From positions 124,001-188,000 of the forward strand of contig NW_025940959.1 of NCBI RefSeq assembly GCF_000764305.2: a stretch of 64,000 nt of DNA, read 5' to 3'. The translations under genes and the position numbers were made by a program. The notes beneath the pieces are model-generated. The model saw nothing but the letters and a program-made list of their open reading frames with translations, was not told where the DNA came from and made no database searches. This DNA comes from Hyalella azteca. Its lineage: Eukaryota > Arthropoda > Malacostraca > Amphipoda > Hyalellidae. Shown one piece after another: positions 33,631 through 46,000 of the stretch (position 1 is the stretch's first letter; each line of letters opens with the position of its first letter).

Positions 33631-36470
33631 GTGGAGTGACACGTATGTCTGTGACGTGACCACTTCAGTTGTGTGATGTTACGTTGTGTGTGGCCAAGGC
33701 TGTACATCGCACCGCTGCTACACGAATAATTCTTGTGTAGCTTGTATGAATCCTGGAATAGCCATGTGAGTCAGGCTCATGGCATGTTATTCACATGAAT
33801 CATGACATGAGAAGGCTAACATGGGAAGGCTCATGTCATGGGAAGGCTCACTCGTATTGCCTTCCCATGGCAAGGCTCGATGAAGATTCAACTGCAAAGA
33901 TTTTTTTGAAGTTTCTGTTCCCGGCCTACAAGTGTAAATATTTCCTAACTCTGCTCAAAAATACGGGAGTAATTTAGCAGGGCTCTTTCGAGATCGAGAA
34001 ACACAAAATGTCTTTTGAATACATTAAAATAACAAGTAATTTATCGACGCCTTCACGAACAGAGGATAAAACGGTAATTATTAATCTGAGGGAAATATCT
34101 TTAAAAATAAATGGGAAATTCAATGAAAAATTTCCGCAATTGATTAAGAAATCTTACGTTCGAACAAAATTTTAAGGCTCTGCAAAAATACTTTAAAATG
34201 TTCGCTATGGTTTGAATATATTTGAATTATTCGCTGAGTTATTTACTGAAATAACTACTGCGCTAAGGGATCAACTGGAACATTAGGAGTCGTAAACATT
34301 GTAAAAAATAGCACAATAACAATTTAAGTCTTAATGCGTGTTATTATAATTAAGAAAGAATCTTGTGTTGGAAATTGTACGAAATTCGCAATTTGTCAAA
34401 TTGTTCCGAAAATCTAACAAGGATATCGTCCTGCAGAACGTCCCAGATATCGCTCGTTGACAGAAATCGCTTAACGGAACTGATTGCGGAAATTCAGAAT
34501 AAAACTTATTGGAATACAAATATCAATAGCGAAGAACAACGTAGATTAAATTTAATTTGAAAGTATGAACTCGAACGTGACTTTCTAGTGGTTGAGCGCT
34601 GTATAATTAGCTTTGATATTCGTGGTCACTCAGACTTTTCTTATTTGTATTTATATATCGAATATATATAAATACAAAACATACAGAATACATACAGATA
34701 CTTGTGTTTGATCGTATATTTGTATTTTGCACTTAAAATCTTGTACTTTATTCCGATGGTTAACTCGTGAAAATTTTTTCGCATTTTGTGTTGATAAGAG
34801 TTAATTAAAGATGCCTCCTTGGTCCTGAAAAAGACGTATGTTTCATTACGTTAATTAAATCGCTGTACATTAGTTAACAAATTTGCAGAAACGAATGTAC
34901 TGATGTAATTTTTCAGCACAGCTGTACGGACCAGATCACGCGAAAGTTTAATCGAAAATGAATATTTCTAGAAAATGTATTGGATATTCGCCCAGCACAT
35001 CATTTAAACATTATGCTGGATAATTAATCATAGAAATCATCATATAGCGCGGTCATTCCTGTAAATATATTTGGTGTGTATAAAGACAAACTTAAGTGCT
35101 TTACTTACTTCCAAAATTCCGTTTAACTCATTTCATTCTAGCTCACTTTGCGACTTCCTTTTAACTCACTTTCCGATTTATTCCGATTACAACCTGGACG
35201 TTTTGCTTTTGTATGCACGACGTAGATAGCAATTTATAATATAATTTATTAGCATCTAACTCCTCGGTAAAGCGCTAATCACATATTTTATGTATGCAAT
35301 TGAGTAATTAGTGTTACATTCACATGCGGATGAATGTCGTCCAATGTTTAATTTAGAATTGAATTGAGCGCTCAATTTTTCCACGTGAACATGTTCCTTG
35401 CATTTGCTGAACTTTTTGGATATTAAATTGATTTCTTTTTATTATTAGTTTGCTTTGAATGCCAATTAACCAAGAATTTAGTTGCAAAAATGATGCCAAG
35501 TGAATTCGTCATGTAGTAATAACAAATAACTGAACGTTTAACGTCGATTGTGAGATGCCATATGGCTGACGTTCTAAAATAATCAAAATAGAAAAAAATT
35601 AATTAACTCATTTACGGTGCGTGTGTGTGTGTGTTGTGTGTGTTTGTAGTTTGTCATGCCGTAAAAGTTTCGTATTACCTTTAATATTTAATATAATACC
35701 TTTTGAATTTCGCTTAAGTCAGAACCGAGCATAAATCGAGTATTTTATATAATTAGCCATATTGATAATATAGTCTCCCACTACATCGTTTAGCGTAGAC
35801 TACACTAAAGGAGGTGGACAAAATAACCATGCATGTGATTATTTACATTGAATATTACGTATTACGTGAAAACAATACATGGAAATTCGAATACTCGAAT
35901 ATCTGAATACTTTCGGAAAAAGTGTATCGGGTTGACTCACTTGTGCCACTTAGCGACATACCGAGCATGGTATTGCTTCTAGGATTACCGAGAGAGGTAT
36001 TACTTAATTCAAGAGATACCGATCCATGTATAGCATACCTCCTTTCTTGTGGTCTATGTTAACGGACTATACCTTCAGTATTGACGCACGACAATAGCTG
36101 TCATTGTAAACTGAACAATTTAGTAGTGAACAAGAGTTACAGAATTTAGAGATCAGCTTCAATGTTCTGCCTCCCTAAAACTGAACAAGTTTTAACCTCT
36201 AATTGATGTGAATAAATCTAAAAGAGCATTTGTTTAAATCAGAAGTAGATGGAAAAAATCTATTTTATTCTCCCAAATATTTCAATTTAAATGGTGCAAA
36301 AATTTATGCCCATGTCAAGCAAATGCCGTCTATCCAGGCGTATGAACTTAAAATGTATGCGAACACAGTTTCATCTACATACTCCGATTTGCTTATACTG
36401 GCCCAAAAATTTGGTGCAAACGCAATTCGATAAAAATTTAATATCTCGCTATGGAGCTCTTCCATTATAT
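33631..36470. other. Intergenic stretch, no gene seen
   Basis: Bases 33755-33875 repeat GGCTCATGGCATG / GGGAAGGCTCATGTCATG. A (GT)n tract lies near 35615-35645. Otherwise AT-rich DNA without paired splice sites or recognisable proteins. Confidence 0.45.
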
Positions 36471-36850
36471 CCCTAACAAAATTTAGGTACCGCATAGGCT
36501 TCTGCTCAAGAGTCTCTACACTCGGCCTAAAGTATTACGACTTACGAGTCTGCTTGGCCACAGGACCAAATCATCTTCTGGTCTGAATCTCTTTTCCGAC
36601 TTAATTCAGAAGAATTAATCTTCTGAAATTAAATTAATTAATACATTAAGAATCTTAGTTCTTAATTCAGACTCTTCCGACCTGAGAGTAAGACAAAGGT
36701 TGGTCGAGCCGAGTCATGCCGGGCTTGCAAGCTACTTAGAGGCTGTACTTGAAGCCCAGCCGAAGTGTAAATTAGCTGCTGATCTGCGTGCTCCCCGAGT
36801 TCTAGCCGCACCTAATGCAGAATCGGGACCGCATCTAAATTTTGTTAGTG
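36471..36850 (+). mobile_element. Family A TIR element, copy 4
   Basis: Starts CCCTAACAAAATTTAGGTAC and ends CTAAATTTTGTTAGTG, the most symmetrical pair of ends in the family (TIR at least 17 bp with few mismatches). It is flanked by ATAT on both sides (TTATAT before, ATATAC after), a possible short target duplication. An internal AT insertion makes it longer (380 bp) than copy 1. Confidence 0.8.
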
Positions 36851-36924
36851 ATATACTGCATTTTAGTTTTTTTGGGGGTAAACTTGCGTCACGTTTAGGA
36901 GGCAGCGCGTGCGAGCTGACAATG

Positions 36925-37065
36925 GTTCTTGGGATACCAGTGTATACTGATGGTTCTCTGTATTTTGGTAGTGATGGTTCTCTGGATACCAGTTTATACT
37001 GAAAGTCCTCTGTATTTTGGTACTGATGGTTCTTTGGATACCAATGTATACTGAAGCATCTCTTG
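36925..37065. repeat. ~48-bp tandem repeat
   Basis: Three units sharing GATGGTTCTCTGGATACCAG, TATACTGA and CTCTGTATTTTGGTA. Confidence 0.75.
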
Positions 37066-37395
37066 CCTTCGTTAGCGTACTTTCTCTGACTTCACCTAGC
37101 TACCTCTCAAACCGATAATAGTAATTTGTTTCAATTTGTATATGAAGTCCTCAAAAGTAAAAACCTAGTGAAAGATGGGCTCAATGTCGCGACATTCTTA
37201 CAATAAATAATTATATTTTATGACCGTTCTCATTTGTGCAACATCGAAGGTGACTTACAGAGTATGATCAAAGTATTGAACTGCACTGCCTAGTCTATCA
37301 TTAATTTGTGTCTTTCATTAATTTGTGTGTATCGTATTCACCTGCATTGATAAGACCAAATGTTCAACAAATATCAGTATGTAATTATTCATTTA

Positions 37396-37565
37396 TTAAC
37401 ATCTCAGCACAGGTCGTTCACCAATAGTAACCGAGGTGCGGGTTTGATCCCAGCTCTGTGCGACAGTTTCTGGTCAGAATAGACAAGGAGGCCGGGCGAT
37501 TAAGCAAAGCGAAATTGGAACAGTGAGTTGCGTGTTCGAGAGACCGCTGTCAATTTTGTCATAAA
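37396..37565 (+). mobile_element. SINE fragment of the same family as 28919
   Basis: B box GGGTTTGATCCC followed by CAGTTTCTGGTCAGAATAGA and GGAGGCCGGGCGATTAAGCA, then CAGTGAGTTGCGTGT. This is the same order as the reverse copy at 28919. The A-box region is shortened. Confidence 0.65.
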
Positions 37566-38521
37566 CTTGAGGGTCATCATACTCGTAGATGTTGCTATGG
37601 GTGCTCTTCAGATAAAATTTGTATTAGAGTTTATTGTTGGTTTAGAGATTTTAGGTGAAGTCATTGGGACGCCGCGGGTTGTTGCCTTACTTTACTGACC
37701 GAGTATATTAAATAAGATTATCTATACCGTCTATACGCCGTGATTACGATTCAGATCGTAAACTGTGCTAACCGAACTTAGTACGCATTAATAATCATAG
37801 ATATCGTAGCACAGTTTCTTCAATCATTTTTATGATACTTTTCCTTGATGCACTCTAATCGAAACTATTTTTTCATTATTCATATTTCGTGTCGGAATAA
37901 GTAGGTATAATTGCCGCATCAATATAATTCTTTTTACCATTAGGTATAATTTTTTTTTAACAAAGTATAATTCTTTTTACCAAAATTAACCTTCACTGTA
38001 AATGCGTTGATCGTGAATTTTAAAAAAGGTAAACTTTTAGTTTATATCAGTTAAAGACGCGATTATTTAGACATTTTACGGATAGTGCCTTTTTATTATC
38101 TTGAGCTTGCTTCACATTCTTTTGTTATAGGTCAATATCTCAGTTTATTAGTTATATTTCAGAAGGCTTTTCAATAATAAACTGCATATAATGCATAAAA
38201 TTTTTATTTTATTTTTTCGATTACTGATGTTATTCCAGTTTTCTTCGAAAAATTATATAACTAATTAGTGTAGTACACTTTGTTTGCATAATATATAGTT
38301 GATCTTGTACATACACAGTTCCGCGTGTTCGGGTGACATAATTTGAGACTAAATACGCAGTTCAAAATACAAGTATTGCAAGCTTTATATATCAAATCCT
38401 GTAACTTTAATTACTGAAATGTAATAAATTTATCTACGTTTCGTCGCTCATTTCAACATCATGTGCCAAGCTAACAAATGGTTTGGGAGTTTGTTTTGCC
38501 ACCATGGCATAATGTATCAAA

Positions 38522-39070
38522 GTAACTTTTCTGATTTATCCAAACGGAATAAAATCCGCAGAAAGTACACTCAGAGAAATGAGTGGGAATTTAATCAAAT
38601 AGTGATGCCCTTCTTGCCCTTGTGTGGGTCATCTTGACCAAGTTTGGTCCTTAAAGGTGTTGTCGAACAAAGAAGCCAATTGAAAAGTAAATAGGAATTC
38701 CAAAATTCTCAAATCTGTTGCCTTGTAGGCTGAAGATAAAATTTCACAATATTTTACTGGCACCTGTACATCGCTCTGTTCGTCGTAAAGGCACACCGCT
38801 GAATGAGGTAATTTCTGATTTATCCAAAAGGAATAAAATCAGAAGAAAGTACACTCAGAGAAATGAGTGTAAATTTTTTCAATTGGTAATGCCTTTTTTG
38901 CCCTTGTGTGGGTCATCTTGACAAAAAAAAAAAAAACGATTGAAAATTAAAAAGGAATTTCAAATTTCTCAAATCTGTTGCCTTGAAGGCTGAAGATAAA
39001 ATTTCACAATATTTTACTGGCACCGTTACATCGCTCTGTTCGTCGTAAAGGCACACCGCTGAATGAGGTA
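38522..39070. repeat. ~270-290 bp tandem duplication carrying part of family B
   Basis: Two copies (38522-38810 and 38811-39070). Both contain TCTGATTTATCCAAA, ACACTCAGAGAAATGAGTG, TTGCCCTTGTGTGGGTCATC, TCAAATCTGTTGCCTTG and CATCGCTCTGTTCGTCGTAA, and both end GCTGAATGAGGTA. A homopolymer A run occurs in copy 2. Confidence 0.9.
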
Positions 39071-40089
39071 GATGCACAAGAAGGTTTCCAGTACGGTATC
39101 TCTTACTGTTATTCCGATAACATGATGTAGATATTACGTGACGTCATAAGCACGAAGAAGGTGTATGGATATGATCCATATGGATCTATGGTGTTAAAAT
39201 TGTTGAACGCTAATACATACAAGTTTTTCATTCAATGGATTTTTTAATTTTTCGCTCATGGATTCACAAGTATAGCTAAAGAATGTTAGAATACGATAAG
39301 AATTATTTTCTACTATTGACATCAATGATAACTTGATGAATTAGGATATTACTTCATAGAGAACTTCATGATTTGAGTAAGCAAAAGGTTCGACTGAAAA
39401 CGATGGTTGGAAGAGAATGTTCCCAATTTTTCTGAGGGTTTATCATTCATTCAAAACTGCTTTATCAGTTTATAATAATCTACATTAGATATAAATAGTT
39501 ATTGTTACTAATGCCCATATGACTATTGAGTTACCAGATCTGTTATCATCTCATGGCTTTGGCTTTTAATCAGTGTCATCTACAGTCATAATTATCTTTG
39601 AACTTAGGAACTCCTCAACCATCAATTAACATACAATAATCATCGTTGGTTCCATTGTATTTTTTATAATGTATGAGTATAGATAGACATATTTCGTTAA
39701 ATAGCGGAAGGTCTATTCCGTAGTCGATTCGATTTGCAGCTCCGTACTCAATTGTAGCTTATTATGCAGTTTTGATAGATTTAGGAATGATTAGTTCATG
39801 TAAGTAGGGACTGCCTTTTGTAAGGAGTGTTATTCTTATCCCACTTTACCAAGCCTTAAACTTTCAGAGCTGTTAGACTGTTAGGTACCAATTAAACCCA
39901 GTTTAGGCAAGGGGCTTTATGGACTAGCTTCCAGTGCTCCTATAAGAATAAATTAGAAAGAAAGAATTGTAGCTTATGAGCGGGGCGTATAAGATTGGTT
40001 TATGCTGATAGCCTAATAGGATTGGATAATTTGCCACAATAGCGCATTCAATTTTCCTCTAGGCTCAAAAACAGCATATTCATTTAATT

Positions 40090-43000
40090 ATGGACAAAAC
40101 TGGAGGTCAGCTTATCGCAGCCATGAATTCTTTCAAAAGGCCGCGTACAATCTTCACAACAAGCGTACCTAAAGAAGTGCAAATTTTACTTGGGGCCTGT
40201 CATAAGTTCGACAAACCAACCTTCAGAAAATTGATAAAAAGTAAGTTTTTGATGAAATTATTTGTTCTAATTTAGCTTATGCATGTGCAAAGAGATGATA
40301 TAAATTGTTTGTAATTTTCTAATAGTAAATAGGCCTTAAATGCTGTCAAACAGGGTAATAAAGGACAATTTTGAGCATTTTTGGTTAATAACGTCCTACC
40401 GTCAGTACCATGCATTTGAGCTCATTTTAAAGGTCTTTGCAAGAGCTATTGTATAGCATCTCTGAAAAATTCCGTATGCTATTTGTAAGGTTATAGGTAC
40501 TAAGGACTAAGGTAATACAAGAGGTAGACTCTAGATTGATAGAGGAGTAGGAAATAGGAATAGACATACTCATCATAGTGGCAAACCAGTGATTTTTTAG
40601 AATCAGTTCATTTTTAATTTCCTCATTTACCCAAGATTTAAGCCAAAATCTTATGTATGATGATGCTGGTATGTGGTCCAGGTATCCATGATACTTTTCT
40701 GCTCTACTTATAGCCTAGGACTTGACATTGAACCTGAAGAAGAGTCTAAAAAACTCTCTGCTTTGCAGCTTTGCCAATGTGAATTACTCATTACTCTTTT
40801 TCAACCTATCAAATTCCATTATTGTTGTCAAAATGTCAACTCATGTTCCTTTTTTATTATTTAGTATGAGCTTTAAAATAAATGTCTATTCAAGTTGTAA
40901 AAGAAAACCCATTATAAAGTTTTATAAATGTCACTACTCACTAGATTGAGTACCTAGCTTCTCTAACTTTCTCTAGGGCCTCTAGTCTATGCCAATGGCT
41001 CTACCTAGTCTACCCACTACCATGGTGGTCCATGGCTGCAGCATAATCATTCTGGACCACTGTGCAGAGAGTGGATGAATATTGCAAGATCTTTGGCGAC
41101 GCTTCAGTAGCCAAATTTTCGTCTTCAGAAGATCTTGCCGACACATTTAGATTGAAATTCTTACATTTAATATATTTCTCAGTCTTCGGCCAACTATTTA
41201 GAAAAAAAAGTAAGGTTTCCGGTGCGTTGGATGGAATACGATGCAGCGAAGCTTGTCCGGAAATCAGTTGCGATGAGTTCCTGCTAAAAATGTAAACAAT
41301 GTTTTTTCAATTGTGTAGTTTCGGTCACATTAGAGCGGTCAGACTGCTTTATTACATGTTCAGTTGACACTTGCTGTACAATCGGACTGTTTTTAGGGTA
41401 AAATTAGTTATTTGGGGTAACACGTGCATGCAACCTTGTAACTAAGTTCGTGGCTTGTAAATAGTTCATCATTACTCATTATAAATGTAAAATGGCTTTT
41501 CATTAAAAATTACCCGGCGACGCATCTTTAAAATGGCCGACGACGCTTTGGGCTTAAAAATCCATATATTGGCGATGCTGCATCCACCCTCTGCATAGTG
41601 GATTTTGGACCTATCTCTATGACAACTATGCTTTTTGAAAATAATCTTCCATTTATGATATTTTATATGAAAACCAACTAAAAATTTAATAAAAAAAGTA
41701 ACACCAGAGCCATACCAGGATGCTGCCGTTTTCCGCGGATTAATCTGGCGTAAACGAGGCTCCAAGCCCTTCTACTGGCGAACAACGCGGCGTACAAAGA
41801 GCTAAAATAACGTTATTGGCGCACACGCCCAGCGTACGTCCGCATCTGGCTTGTCTCAACATATGTCCGCATCTGGGTGATCTGGCTTGTCCCGACGTAC
41901 CGTACGTCCGCATCTGGCTTGTCTTGACGTACGTCCGCATCTGGGTGATCTGGCTTGTCCCGACGTCCTTCCTCATCTGGTTTTGAGCATTTTAGTGCAT
42001 ACTAATGCGTTTTAAGGCGACTTAGGGCCTTCTAATGCAATCTAGTGCATTCTATTATGATCTAGTGCATTATACAGGGTGCGGCGTGGGAACTTACTCT
42101 TTTAAAAAAATCACAAAGTAAAAAGTATTAAAGATAGCGTTTTAATTCTTTCTTTTTTACAAAGAGCTACATTTAAAGTTTCGTTGGGTTTACTACATAT
42201 ATAATGTGCTCATATATAATGTGCTCATATATAATGTGTGCATATATAATGTGCTCATATATAATGTGCTCATATATAATGTGTGCATATATAATGTGTG
42301 CATATATAATGTGCTCATATATAATGTGTGCATATATAATGTGCTCATCTATAATGTGCTCATGTATAATGCGCTCATACATAATGTGCTCATATATAAT
42401 GCGCTCATACATAATGTGCTCATATATAATGTGCTCATATATAATGTGCTCATGTATAATGCGCTCATATATAATGTGCTCATACATACTGTGCTCATAT
42501 ATAATGCGCTCATACATAATGTGCTCATATATAATGCGCTCATCTATAATGTGCTCATGTATAATGCGCTTATATATAATGTGCTCATGTATAATGTGCT
42601 CATATATAATGTGCTCATGTATAATGCGCTCATATATAATGTGCTCATACATACTGTGCTCATATATAATGCGCTCATATATAATGTGCTCATGTATAAT
42701 GCGCTCATATATAATGAGCTCATATATAATGCGCTCATATATAATGCGCTCATATATAATGTTCTCATATATAATGAGCTCATATATAAAGGCTATATAG
42801 ATCGTAAAGCACATGTGTTTGTGACGATCGCCAGGCATCAGTCGTAAAGTACGTGTGTTTGTGACGATCGCCAGGCATCAATCGTAAAGTACTTGTGCCT
42901 GTGTTGATCATGCAGCATTGGCGAGGGTTACACTTCCGTTTTTAGCAAGCATATTGGCAACTTTCTTCCCTGGCGTACTGGCTTACATCCCAAAACGAAC

Positions 43001-46000
43001 CTCCGGCGTACACGCTGCACCTTCCTGACCATGGCACCAGAGGCTTGCAGTTGAACTGTTAAAGTGGTAGAAATGAGGGAAGCAAAGTCCATAGACTTTT
43101 GTCTGGTTTATCCTGTAACCATTTGATATTTAATATTTTTATCCCTGAATTAGACTCGTATCTTGGCATACTTGAGAAAAAAGCTGGCATGGCTGGAAAA
43201 AAGGCAAACCCCATAGGTATGTACTGTATGACGTAGGTATGTGGTCTTTTTAAACATATACCGTAAAATGGGGTAACTTAGACCGGCGGGGCAACTTAGA
43301 CCACTTTTCGTTTTTTTAACAAAAACCCCCAAAACTCAAAAACTATTTGGCATAGAAAAATTTTGTCAATGGGCATTAAAGGCCTAATACTGAGGCTACA
43401 TAACACAATAGAAAGATTTAAAAAGTTTGCATATCTAATAGCTTAAAAAATTAAAAATGTGACCCATGAAAAAAAGGTATTATTTAAAGCCTATCAGAGT
43501 ACCCCCTCCAATTTTTTTACTTTTTGGTTAAATAAATCCAGGTTTTGATTAATTGTAGTAGAACTCTTCTAGTTACATATGCAAATGACAAATTTTAGAA
43601 AGGTGTCATAGTTTGCAAATGGGGGGTGCCGCCCCAAATGGGGGAACTTAGACCACCTAATGTCAGCCCTGACGGGGTAACATAGACCAGCTTGGAAGTT
43701 AATATAAAATTACCATATATAACATATTTTATGTTTGACAGCCTATTTATGTTTTTTCTTTATGTTTCAGACTCTACAGAGTCTTATATATAGTAATTTT
43801 AACTTAATATCCAAGCCAGTCAATATTACCCCATCAGGGCTGCCATTAGGTAGTCACATTTCCCTCATTATGGGGTGGCGCCCCCCATTTGCAAACTATG
43901 ACACTTTCCTCAAGTTTGTCATTTGCATATGTAACTAGAAGAGTTCTACTACAATGCACCAAAACCTGGAGTTATTTGGAGTTCTTTTACCAAAAAATAA
44001 AATTGATTGTACCACCCGGTCTAAGATACCCCATGAGCTGGGGTAACAAAGACCATCACTTTTTTTGAAATTACATAAAGAATATGAGAGGCAGGAGCCA
44101 GAAATTTTTGGTGAGTGACCTGTATTTTGCATGTTATAGACCTGTATAGACCTGTTATAGACCTGTATTTTGCATGTTTCAATTCAAGTTTAATTTAGCT
44201 AGTAAAAAAATGGCATCATTTATAAAAAAAGTGGTCTAAGTTACCCCATTTTACGGTAATGCCCTAAATATTTTTTTACAGGTGGGTTCTTGAAACTTTA
44301 TTTATTTAGTTTTTATTTAGCATAGTACCATCAAATGGGGTTCGGTTTTGAGTGTTTTTTGTTAGTAACTTCTTACCATGAAACATTTCAGAAACAAGTT
44401 TGGGCTCATTTTATAGCTATTTGCAAGGGCTATCATATCATCATATGACATCTTAATAAAAATTCCATATGCTATTTGTAAGGTGCCAAGGCAAAATAAA
44501 AGCATACCAAATTACCCCTGGAAATGGGGTTATCTGGGACACTTGAAATATACGGTAACTTAATTTTAAAACATTTGAAGCATGCAGAGTGTACTCATCT
44601 GATACTAATAGTAATCTGAAGTCCTCCTTCTCCTTTGTAGATGTAGATGTAGAATAAAGGACATTTTCTGTGATTTTTACTTGTTTTTCCTTTATTGATG
44701 TGATATTACCATATCCATACATTACCCTATTATTGAGGTGATATAACCATATCCATGAACATGCCATTGAGCATTTACAACAACCTTGTCCACTGCAAGC
44801 TTCATATCAGCAGCCATATAGCACTTTTTATCTGTAAGCTTACAGGAAGGCTTGTAATTTGAGTCAAGTGAATTCACTAAAACAAAAAAAAGATCGTTAA
44901 AACATACCTGGAACAGAAAGGAATATTCTAGTGACAGCCATCATATTTTTTGGAGGAATAAATCATAGTTTAGGATAATTACTTTTCATTTTATGTTGCC
45001 CAGGCACAATTATATCAGACATTCAATGCACAATTTTGTGATGACTGATGATGCATTAATTTTTTATTGAGTGCAATTATTTTTTGCTGAGCAAGGTAAA
45101 TATAGTCAAAATTTTTTGTTAATTGATTTTTTAATTAACTAGAGCCTTTGCTAATCAAGGTTCTACTGTAAATGCAATTTTAGAGGTGTCCCTTATTGGC
45201 CCATCCTGCAGAAATGGCTGCCATTTTTTTTATGGAATGAGATATGCAAATTCTGTCAATCACATTTTTAAGCCAAAACCTGTGTGCAACTTTTATGAAA
45301 GTGAAATTTTTTGATAGGGTAAATATTTTTTTGCTACAGACCTTAGCAGAGGTACATTTCCAAAATCTCATTTTTTACACTTTTTTCAGGGATTTTTAAA
45401 GGTAGTAAATGTATGGTTTCTAAACTTATTTATGCTTCATAGATAGTAAAAATATTGAACTTTATGCTACTATTTTTAGTTTTGCAATATTTTGATTAGT
45501 TTAGCTGCTACAACATTTCTTTGAAATGTGTCACGACTGTCTTGATTTACCCCGCCCGTCCCTTATTACCTCATTTGACAGTATTCCTTCCTATATAACC
45601 TAATATATACATACAGTAGTGGAAGCCTCAAGGTTTGGTAAAAATTCCCAAGTGCTCAATTCAATTCTTTAAAAGTTATGGGGAAAATTCTGGAAATTGT
45701 TTTTTAGTCTTGTTTTAAATAATACTTTACACACTTACATAATGTGGATTTAAAAAGACCCTTCTATATCTTTATATATCTTTCTCAAAGACTCATTTAA
45801 CTTGTGTTGTAAAATTTATTCATCTTGCAAGTGAATGATAAACATTGAGCATCCTTTATTAGAGGCTTTTCTACAAAATGTGCCTCAGAGAGATTTAATT
45901 TCGTGTCAGTTAATCTGATACCTTGGATTTAAGGGTTGAGGAATTTTTGCACATTTTTAAACAAATGCCTAGTCTTGGCACTTCTTTTAGTTTTCATTGT

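Noticed and set aside
41062..41295. 77-codon frame with possible splice sites in COMMD5 intron 1
   Set aside because: Its phase does not fit COMMD5 (a stop appears when joined in phase), and the other exons already give a complete domain order.
42173..42847. Long overlapping open frames on both strands (up to ~220 codons)
   Set aside because: They lie in the 15-bp satellite; a unit divisible by 3 keeps all frames open.
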